NCBI GenBank assembly: GCA_964394975.1
Contig: CAYMZR010000070.1
Span: 1 to 11,496 of the forward strand
DNA from: UBA11996 sp964394975
Lineage (GTDB): Bacteria; Chloroflexota; Dehalococcoidia; Lucifugimonadales; UBA826
Length of the DNA stretch: 11,496 nt
Direction: 5' to 3'
Shown here: one piece after another, positions 6,570 through 11,496 of the stretch
How positions within the stretch are numbered: position 1 is the first letter of the stretch
Layout of the letters: the number at the start of each line of letters is the position of its first letter
Notes under the pieces: model-generated
The model's database searches: none
The model's input: only the letters and a program-made list of their open reading frames with translations
Told to the model about the DNA's origin: nothing
Program-made: the position numbers and the translations under genes

Positions 6570-7193
6570 ATGTCTTATTTTATGAATTTCATCAGATATC
6601 CAAATCCGGGCCAAACCAGCGCCGTTTTAGAGGCGGTTAAAGAATCCGTGAAAGCTGTTGGAAGACCGGGAAATGTAGCTGTACCGGTCTCCGTAACGAA
6701 CCCCACAACTGACCGACCGAGCATAGTAAGTCTTATTGGTGGGTTTCAGTCATTGGATGAACTTGATGCTCTGCAAGAGTCATCGCTCAATGACAGTGTA
6801 ATGATGCAAAGACTTGATTCTATCGATGCTTTGTGTGAAAGGGCAACTTGGGTCGTTTCAGAAATAATTAGTGACCCAATTAGTTCCCTACCCGACGGTT
6901 ACGAGCCCAAAATAATATCGAGAACAATCTTAAATTCTAAACCTGGCAAAAGAGAGGAATTAGTCAATGCCCTACTCGAAGGCAGAGCTAACTCTTCTGA
7001 CAAAGTTAAGCCTGTTATAAGTGTGCCTTTGGCTGGTCCAGCTGGCAGAATAAGAGTTTCAAGATTTGCAGAAAATCTTCAAAGTATCCAAGAAGGGCAA
7101 CATTTGATTGGGAAGAGTAATGTGGGAAATATCTCTGACTTGTTGGCGCAATCTCCTATAAGAATAGTCAGTAGAATTGTTCATAGTCAATAA
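6570..7193 (+). CDS. Internally duplicated alpha-beta-barrel-like protein, unknown function
   Basis: This 207-aa protein appears to be two tandem copies of a roughly 100-residue domain. The first copy begins FIRYPNPGQTSAVLEAVKES; the second begins SRTILNSKPGKREELVNALL at about residue 115. Each continues with a strand around an xVPVSV/VISVPL segment, a hydrophobic strand plus helix, and a closing strand (TWVVSEII; IRIVSRIV). This strand-helix-strand-strand-helix-strand order resembles dimeric alpha+beta barrels (the ABM/NIPSNAP/DUF1330 fold), with one chain supplying both halves. No catalytic residues are recognised. AAGGAG lies 8 nt before the ATG and a TATAGT box gives a short leader. The gene is monocistronic. 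Confidence 0.8.
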   Translation: MSYFMNFIRYPNPGQTSAVLEAVKESVKAVGRPGNVAVPVSVTNPTTDRPSIVSLIGGFQSLDELDALQESSLNDSVMMQRLDSIDALCERATWVVSEIISDPISSLPDGYEPKIISRTILNSKPGKREELVNALLEGRANSSDKVKPVISVPLAGPAGRIRVSRFAENLQSIQEGQHLIGKSNVGNISDLLAQSPIRIVSRIVHSQ

Positions 7194-7210
7194 AGGCAAA
7201 GCAGGATGGG

Positions 7211-7233
7211 GATAGGGTTCCATAGATCCTATC
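7211..7233. terminator. Stem-loop after the 207-aa gene
   Basis: GATAGG pairs with CCTATC around an 11-nt loop, 18 nt past the stop; flanking G and C bases can lengthen the stem with a bulge. No T run follows directly, so an intrinsic terminator is only possible. Confidence 0.3.
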
Positions 7234-7302
7234 TCCTCAGTGATAGTTTTACACGCTTTTATCAGGAACCGATGTCACAACAACTCGTACGTAAGACTAA
7301 AG

Positions 7303-7480
7303 GGCCACCCCAGTACCAGTGAGCTTGACGCTCGTGAAGTGTTCGCGCCTATTACTAGACCTCCAGGGACTGAGATGCCCAGATAATGGTACCAGCCTTA
7401 ACAAGAATGTATTAAGAGGTTCATCTCTCATCGTCTCTATCCAGCGAGCAAAGTCCGACACAGATTTTTGATTAAACTGT
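7303..7480 (+). repeat. Dispersed degenerate repeat, copy 2
   Basis: It starts GGCCACCCCAG and ends in TTTTTGATTAAACTGT. It shares a 30-base exact block (7368-7397) with copy 3 at 9625-9654 and the block TCTCTATCCAGCGAG with copy 1. Its right end runs into the 3' flank of the 211-aa gene, and that junction also resembles 4338-4468. It fills most of the 319-nt gap 7194-7512. Confidence 0.75.
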
Positions 7481-7512
7481 TATAGGGTTCCTTTCAACTT
7501 TAAAACCACGTG

Positions 7513-8148
7513 TCAATCCTGTTGTCTAAGGAGAACCCCACCAGAAGATGCCACTAACACGATGGAGATTGCGAATACCGCGAATCCTATATCGTCAAGA
7601 ATAAGTGCTGCTGGAAACATTACAATACCAATCAAGCACAGGAGACCAGATAATATGGTCGGCAGGGGTCTTTTTTCTAATAGCATTCCCAACCCTAACA
7701 GTGCCAAACCGAGTCCCCAAAAAACAGGCATCCCCATAAAGGCAGAGTCGGATATAAGTTCCAATGACACCGCAGCATCTTTATGCCCATCGGCGAAAAG
7801 TTGATAAGCGCTCAGGGATAATCCCATAACTACAACAGGAATTGCCAATATCGCTGTGAAAATCAACGAAGATAGAGTCCCTATGGCAGCTCCACGCTCT
7901 TTCAAAGATTTTCCAAGGAGAGCAAGTGCTGTAATCATGCCAACCATGAATAATAGTCCAAAAGTAAGAATGAAATAGCCAGCGATCTTCTTATCATGGA
8001 AAGTTTCCAAATTTGCTAACACTCTTTCGTTAGGACTTAAACCTTCTCCAGGTGCCCCCATAACCAAAGGGTCAAGAACGGCAAACATCACCATCATCCC
8101 TATAGGACAAATTATCATTAACCATGATGTCAAAACTCTAGTATTCAT
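7513..8148 (-). CDS. Six-helix membrane protein, unknown function
   Basis: This 211-aa integral membrane protein is not assigned to a family. The helices are visible at about 8-28 (a Met-rich first helix, LMIICPIGMMVMFAVL), 57-80 (YFILTFGLLFMVGMITALALL), 88-112, 138-156 (PVFWGLGLALLGLGMLL), 161-182 and 189-206, and the C-terminus is a short LRQQD. A loop of about 30 residues after the first helix is on one side of the membrane. AGGAG stands 6 nt before the ATG, so the start is secure. A degraded fragment of a paralogue's 3' end lies at 4338-4468, so the gene belongs to a duplicated family. The gene is monocistronic on the minus strand. Confidence 0.8.
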   Translation of the reverse strand: MNTRVLTSWLMIICPIGMMVMFAVLDPLVMGAPGEGLSPNERVLANLETFHDKKIAGYFILTFGLLFMVGMITALALLGKSLKERGAAIGTLSSLIFTAILAIPVVVMGLSLSAYQLFADGHKDAAVSLELISDSAFMGMPVFWGLGLALLGLGMLLEKRPLPTILSGLLCLIGIVMFPAALILDDIGFAVFAISIVLVASSGGVLLRQQD

Positions 8149-8327
8149 GTTCTACTCCTACCACTCGCCTGTTACTAAATTCTGAATCTAAGATAATTAG
8201 AGTGAATGTAATAGGCCATAGGAAAATTCACTATATATTTACGAAAATATTTAGAACACCCCATAATCCAAGCATTGTGCCAAATGCGGGCAGTCACACA
8301 ATAACTCGCACGTCATTCCACTATGTC

Positions 8328-8333
8328 TATAAT
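8328..8333 (+). promoter_or_regulatory. TATAAT -10 box in the gap before the Popeye-like gene
   Basis: A consensus -10 sits in the same 11-base context (CTATAATGGCG) as the box at 5380. The start would be near 8340, just before a Shine-Dalgarno-like GGAGG and a 20-codon ORF. The rest of the 380-nt gap 8149-8528 holds AT-rich sequence and two very small ORFs. Confidence 0.4.
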
Positions 8334-8350
8334 GGCGGGGGGAGGATGGC

Positions 8351-8413
8351 ATGAGTTCAAAGATGATGTGTTGGTGTGGGCACCTTAAGCGTTATTCTAG
8401 ACTCATAGCCTAA
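8351..8413 (+). CDS. Candidate 20-aa peptide ORF (MSSKMMCWCGHLKRYSRLIA)
   Basis: The ATG follows GGAGG by 5 nt and lies 18 nt after a consensus TATAAT, a complete expression signal in a short space. The peptide is basic with a C-W-C-G-H cluster. It could be a leader peptide or a small protein for the Popeye-like gene downstream, or chance. A second very short ORF (8450-8482, MKYIVQSAGK) with AGGAG in front follows. Confidence 0.25.
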   Translation: MSSKMMCWCGHLKRYSRLIA

Positions 8414-8528
8414 TACATTGCGAAAATTTCAATTCCCTTAGGAGCACCAATGAAATATATAGTGCAAAGTGCCGGAAAATGAAGATTCAGAATGACGGAT
8501 ATTTAATGGATTTTACTCTTACATAAAA

Positions 8529-9182
8529 ATGCCGAACATACCTATTTTACTAGCAAATTTAGGTTTCGCTATTATCTTGATTTCATTGACCTTTAGGGAT
8601 ATTTTATGGCTGCGCGTTTTTGCTGTTGTAGGAACGGTACTGGTCTTTCCTCTGTACGTATTTAGAGATGAAATAGTGTGGACAAGCCTAAGTTGGAATT
8701 TTGCTGGAGTACTAATAAACCTTCTACAAATAGTAATACTTATTTTATACAGAAGGCCACTGGTCTTAAAAGGCATAGAAAAACAAATTCACGCCTTAGT
8801 ATTCTATGCCATAACCCCTAGAACTTTCGTCAAGATTTTCAAATTAGCTGAACTCAAAGAATATGCAGATAACACCATATTGATCCGCAGAAACGACCTA
8901 GTTGATAGCTTGTATTTAATAATTGATGGCAATGTTGAAGTAACATTGGAAGACAACACGGGAACGATAATTTCTAGTAACACCTTTATAGGGGAACAAG
9001 CTTTTATAACAGGTGAAACTGCTAGTGCAACTGTCAGAACTTTGTCGGACAAAGCAACGTTGTTGAAATGGGATAGTCGAACCCTTCAAATTTTCCTAGA
9101 TAAAGATGCTGCATTAAGCAATACTTTTGATTTGATACTGACGACTGACATCATTGAAAAATTGCGCCGGATGGGGTCTTAA
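8529..9182 (+). CDS. Popeye-like membrane protein with cyclic-nucleotide-binding fold
   Basis: This 217-aa protein has three N-terminal membrane helices (about 4-20, 26-45 and 55-76), then a cytoplasmic cyclic-nucleotide-binding-type beta-roll from about residue 105. The architecture is that of Popeye (POPDC) proteins and their bacterial relatives. The beta-roll is seen in LAELKEYADNTILIRRND, SLYLIIDGNVEVTLED and the cassette FIGEQAFITGETASATVRT. That cassette keeps the Gly-Glu pair, but the arginine that holds the cyclic phosphate in canonical domains (PRAATV) is replaced (ETASATV). Canonical cAMP binding is therefore doubtful; a signalling or scaffold role at the inner membrane is inference. 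No ribosome site precedes the ATG. A membrane protein gene follows after 61 nt. Confidence 0.8.
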   Translation: MPNIPILLANLGFAIILISLTFRDILWLRVFAVVGTVLVFPLYVFRDEIVWTSLSWNFAGVLINLLQIVILILYRRPLVLKGIEKQIHALVFYAITPRTFVKIFKLAELKEYADNTILIRRNDLVDSLYLIIDGNVEVTLEDNTGTIISSNTFIGEQAFITGETASATVRTLSDKATLLKWDSRTLQIFLDKDAALSNTFDLILTTDIIEKLRRMGS

Positions 9183-9243
9183 AATAGTACTGTCTTTTTC
9201 ATAGGCGCATAATACTCAAGATGTCTATATTAGCGGAGAAAGT

Positions 9244-9600
9244 ATGCTTATGTTTGGCGGAATCATAGGGTGGTTCAAAGACCAGTATGGCGGGTCTAGA
9301 GAGCATCTATCTGTAGATGAACAAATCCAAAGGCAATTTGTTGAGGGTTTTGGCTGGCGAAATAATAAATTCGTGCGGTATGTATTAATATTCATTGTCT
9401 TATTCTTCGTCTGCTGTGGTGGTTTTATGGCGTTTGGAAAGGCAATGTTTTTCCTGGGAGCCATTGTTTCTGGGGCCATATTGGTTCTTGGCATAGTGGG
9501 AAAATATTTTCATAGCGAAATGCTTGATGAACACTCTTATAGAGATGACCATAATCCTCACCTAAGAGAGTGGAAGGATAAACTGAGAGAGCGTAAGTAA
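9244..9600 (+). CDS. Small two-helix membrane protein, unknown function
   Basis: This 118-aa protein has a soluble N-terminal part (residues 1-40, with EHLSVDEQIQRQFVEGFGWR) and two adjacent hydrophobic helices (about 43-60, VRYVLIFIVLFFVCCGGFM, and 66-86, AMFFLGAIVSGAILVLGIVG). A charged C-terminal tail ends DKLRERK. Both termini would lie on the same side, probably the cytoplasm. No family is recognised. GGAG is 5 nt before ATG 9244, and ATG 9250 is the alternative start. It follows the Popeye-like gene on the same strand, so the two may be cotranscribed. A repeat copy begins right after the stop. Confidence 0.7.
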   Translation: MLMFGGIIGWFKDQYGGSREHLSVDEQIQRQFVEGFGWRNNKFVRYVLIFIVLFFVCCGGFMAFGKAMFFLGAIVSGAILVLGIVGKYFHSEMLDEHSYRDDHNPHLREWKDKLRERK

Positions 9601-9601
9601 C

Positions 9602-9689
9602 GGTCACCCCAGTCCCAGTGGAGAGACTGAGATGCCCAGATAATGGTACCAGCCCTTGGAAGAATGTAGTAAGGGGGGCCGTCTTTCCT
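9602..9689 (+). repeat. Dispersed degenerate repeat, copy 3 (left part only)
   Basis: It starts GGTCACCCCAG one base after the stop of the preceding gene. It shares a 30-base exact block with copy 2 and then GAATGTAGTAAGGGG. The sequence stops matching at about 9689; the right-hand blocks of the unit are absent here but present at 11386-11449. A short GC-rich dyad CACCC/GGGTG follows at 9696-9707. Confidence 0.75.
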
Positions 9690-9750
9690 ACTACTCACCC
9701 GGGGGTGCCTATCGCCCCACAACAAAAAATGCCATTATCCCTCCACACAC

Positions 9751-9822
9751 TTGAATAATTATGGTTTTTCACCGCCTTCAGGCAATACACAAGGGAATTA
9801 ATCAAGTTATTCAAATATTCAA
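9751..9822. promoter_or_regulatory. Inverted and tandem TTATTCAA-type sites upstream of the integrase
   Basis: TTGAATAA (9751-9758) is the exact inverse of TTATTCAA (9807-9814), which is followed directly by ATATTCAA (9815-9822). The arrangement resembles recombinase arm-type sites or operator sites for the integrase's own HTH. It lies 24 to 95 nt before the integrase ATG. Confidence 0.35.
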
Positions 9823-9845
9823 ACTCATTACAGTGGTACTAATGA

Positions 9846-10913
9846 ATGACAAAAGGAGGAGATATTAGTCTCAGGAAAACGGCAAAGGTAATAGGGGTGA
9901 ACGCTCCCTATCTGAGCCAAATGATTAATGGAAAGCGGTTATGGAATCCAGAGATTAAAGCAAGATATGATGCTTTACCTGCAAACACTTCTGGCAACAC
10001 TAGGGTAAAATGTGAGGGTTCAGTACCGCAGAATTCATACTTGGCGCATTCGTCTAGCGGCCTAGGACACCGCCCTCTCAAGGCGGTCGAATCATCTGAC
10101 CTAACCCCTGTAGCTACAACTCAGTCACTAAATGAGTACCTAAAACGCATGCAAAATCAGGGAATGAGTGAAGAGCATATTTCCAAATCGGCTGCTTATT
10201 TAGGAAGGTATTGCGATTGGCTTGCAACCAATTCTGCAACCACTAATGCTGAAAGTGCCGAAAAGTACCTTTCAAAGTCCAACCATACAAAGCCCAATAC
10301 AAGAGCCAAGTACGCCACTTATCTAAAAGCTTTTCTAAAATACTTGGATATTCCTTTTGACCTGACAGTCAAAGTACCCAAGCCACTTCCAGAGTATGTA
10401 GAAGGCTCTGAAATAGAAAAGATTGTTGAGTGGATAAAGAATAGGAAAACCTACAGAGATACCATTGATGCTGACCTCACCTTGATTGAAACCGCCATGA
10501 AGACTGGCATGAGGCGTAGTGAAATGGGCAACCTCAAAGTCGAGGATATTAACCTCGATAAAGGTAGGCTCTATGTACGAGGGGGAAAGGGTGATAAAGA
10601 TAGAGTAATACCTATCCATCCAGACCTCGTAGAGGGGCTTAGAAGGCTCATAGAAGGGAAAGCTGGTGATGATAGTGTCTTTGGTCTTTTGCCACGCTCA
10701 ATAGGCAATAAATTTAGGCATTGGTCAAAGAAGGCTGGCGTGAAAATTCATACTCATAGCTTTAGGCATTACTTTGCTACAAACCTAGTAGAGAAAGGGG
10801 CGAATATAAAGGTAGTACAAGAGCTGTTGGGACATACCAGCTTGGATACTACTCAAATATATCTATCGGTGAAGCCTGACCACTTGGAGGATGCGATAGG
10901 GTTGCTGGACTAG
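9846..10913 (+). CDS. Tyrosine recombinase with N-terminal HTH and an embedded tRNA-Glu segment
   Basis: This is a site-specific integrase of 355 aa. Residues 8-42 form a lambda-repressor-like HTH (LRKTAKVIGVNAPYLSQMIN). Residues 66-81 are encoded by a tRNA-Glu 5' half. Residues 93-170 form the SAM-like core-binding domain, and 185-355 the catalytic domain. All catalytic residues are present: Arg223 (GMRRSE), Lys248 (GGKGDKDR), His304 and Arg307 (HSFRH), His330 (LLGHTSL) and Tyr339 (TQIYLSV). An in-frame TGA directly precedes the ATG, so 9846 is the first possible start. No ribosome site precedes it; the only strong one, AAAGGAGGAG, lies inside codons 2-6. The tRNA piece suggests an attachment site inside the gene, so integration would separate the HTH from the catalytic part. 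The gene is intact here. Confidence 0.9.
   Translation: MTKGGDISLRKTAKVIGVNAPYLSQMINGKRLWNPEIKARYDALPANTSGNTRVKCEGSVPQNSYLAHSSSGLGHRPLKAVESSDLTPVATTQSLNEYLKRMQNQGMSEEHISKSAAYLGRYCDWLATNSATTNAESAEKYLSKSNHTKPNTRAKYATYLKAFLKYLDIPFDLTVKVPKPLPEYVEGSEIEKIVEWIKNRKTYRDTIDADLTLIETAMKTGMRRSEMGNLKVEDINLDKGRLYVRGGKGDKDRVIPIHPDLVEGLRRLIEGKAGDDSVFGLLPRSIGNKFRHWSKKAGVKIHTHSFRHYFATNLVEKGANIKVVQELLGHTSLDTTQIYLSVKPDHLEDAIGLLD
10043..10087 (+). other. tRNA-Glu(CTC) 5' half inside the integrase frame; putative attP core
   Basis: The 45 nt read as a tRNA-Glu from position 1 through the anticodon arm: acceptor strand GGCGCAT, TC, D arm GTC-TAGCGGCCTAG-GAC, then stem CCGCC, loop CTCTCAA, stem GGCGG. The anticodon is CTC. 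The T arm and the 3' acceptor strand are missing, so it cannot be a working tRNA. Integrases commonly use tRNA genes as targets and carry a matching segment in attP. Here the match covers the 5' half and lies within the coding sequence. Confidence 0.8.
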
Positions 10914-10957
10914 TTAGCTCTGATTGTGACTACCTAACCATGCTTTCATCATCAAAC

Positions 10958-11269
10958 CTAGCAGCATTTGGAATTGGACGAAATAGAGCTGATAGGAATC
11001 ACACAACAGGTTTCTTCATTGATGGGTTTTTTCAGAGTCATCACTGTTCCAAACAAAGATTCGTCTTTGATAACTCCGGTTTTAGGCGAGTATTCCGCGA
11101 CAGGTTTGGCATCGGGATAAAATCCTTCGGGGTATGTGGGACATACCGCAGAGTATCCTTCGGTTCTTTCTAGAACTTGTCCGTCAAATGAATTGGAAAC
11201 CATAAATTCGAGAGCGTCTTCAACGGTATCGAATGGTTTGGAGCATTTTGTATAATTCCACTCACTCAT
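10958..11269 (-). CDS. Small orphan protein with Cys-rich C-terminus, unknown function
   Basis: This 103-aa protein, convergent with the integrase (44 nt between the stops), is not recognised. It begins MSEWNYTKCSKPFDTVEDALEF, has a middle part rich in Pro, Tyr and Gly (YSAVCPTYPEGFYPDAKP, about 40-57), and ends with a Ser/Cys tail (ETCCVIPISS, then NSKCC). No signal peptide or membrane helix is seen. ATG 11269 is preferred. AGGAG lies 11 nt before it, whereas a GTG start at 11302 would place that site inside the gene. It may be cargo of the integrase element. Six cysteines suggest metal or disulfide chemistry, but they form no known motif. Confidence 0.6.
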   Translation of the reverse strand: MSEWNYTKCSKPFDTVEDALEFMVSNSFDGQVLERTEGYSAVCPTYPEGFYPDAKPVAEYSPKTGVIKDESLFGTVMTLKKPINEETCCVIPISSISSNSKCC

Positions 11270-11385
11270 TTTGACATTTTCTCCTGCATGAAAAAGTTTC
11301 ACTGACGATATGAGTTTCTATTATAACTACTTAGAACAATATTTGATGTGAGTTTAATATGATATTTCTACAACAAAGTGTGGCA

Positions 11386-11449
11386 AAGGGGCTACGTCCG
11401 CTGCCATCTCTATCCAGTGAGCATAGTCCGACACAAATTTTTGAATAAT
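11386..11449 (+). repeat. Dispersed degenerate repeat, copy 4 (right part only)
   Basis: It begins AAGGGGCTACGTC, continues ATCTCTATCCAGTGAG and ATAGTCCGACACA, and ends in ATTTTTGAATAA, matching the right-hand part of copies 1 and 2. The left-hand blocks are missing. Read on the minus strand the copy lies in a frame open from the window edge to a TAA at 11354 (46 codons, including QKFVSDYAHWIEMAADVAP). However, its differences from copy 2 fall mainly at second codon positions, so it is probably not coding. Confidence 0.7.
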
Positions 11450-11496
11450 GAGGGTACTCTCCCAGCTATTCCTATATTCCTGTAATCCTAAGATAG

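Noticed and set aside
10043..10093. A working tRNA-Glu gene
   Set aside because: Only the acceptor 5' strand, D arm and anticodon arm are present; the T arm and the matching acceptor strand are missing, and the integrase frame runs through it.
11354..11495. Minus-strand frame at the right edge containing QKFVSDYAHWIEMAADVAP as a gene end
   Set aside because: It coincides with the dispersed repeat; changes between copies fall mainly at second codon positions, and the copy at 6280 has stops in the same frame.
1..11496. CRISPR array, rRNA, or insertion sequence with transposase
   Set aside because: No regularly spaced repeats, no rRNA-like blocks and no transposase frame were seen; the dispersed repeat lacks terminal inverted repeats.

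Overview
The window looks like chromosomal DNA of a free-living, probably marine, AT-rich bacterium. The mix suggests the SAR202/Dehalococcoidia side of the Chloroflexota: an enolase-superfamily enzyme, a two-subunit sulfopyruvate-type decarboxylase, a DUF1330 protein, small alpha-beta-barrel proteins and many short orphan membrane proteins. That assignment is inference; no marker gene here proves it. Bacterial signs are fabI, a CCA-encoding tRNA-Gln and clear Shine-Dalgarno sites in front of many genes.

Left part (1-4288). The 5' end of a mandelate racemase/muconate lactonizing enzyme gene leaves the window on the minus strand. A major-facilitator exporter on the plus strand runs tail to tail into a compact minus-strand operon, fabI - alpha subunit - beta subunit, with a 1-nt gap and then an 8-nt overlap. 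Divergent from fabI is tRNA-Gln(CTG), followed closely by a DUF805 membrane protein.

Middle part (4289-9600). This holds small, mostly uncharacterised genes separated by long intergenic regions: an orphan 169-aa protein, a DUF1330 protein, a four-helix membrane protein, an internally duplicated 207-aa protein, a six-helix membrane protein, a Popeye-like membrane/cyclic-nucleotide-fold protein and a two-helix membrane protein. The gaps contain a degenerate dispersed repeat (five full or partial copies, all in one orientation), a relic of the 3' end of a paralogue of the six-helix gene, and three candidate very small ORFs.

Right part (9600-11496). A tyrosine recombinase with an N-terminal helix-turn-helix carries, inside its reading frame, the 5' half of a tRNA-Glu(CTC) gene. 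The piece includes perfect D and anticodon arms and sits between the HTH and the recombinase domains. The best reading is an attachment site inside the integrase gene, so integration into tRNA-Glu would split the gene, as in SSV-type archaeal virus integrases. A small orphan gene lies tail to tail with it. The module is flanked by what look like the left and right halves of one copy of the dispersed repeat. This is the most unusual part of the window.
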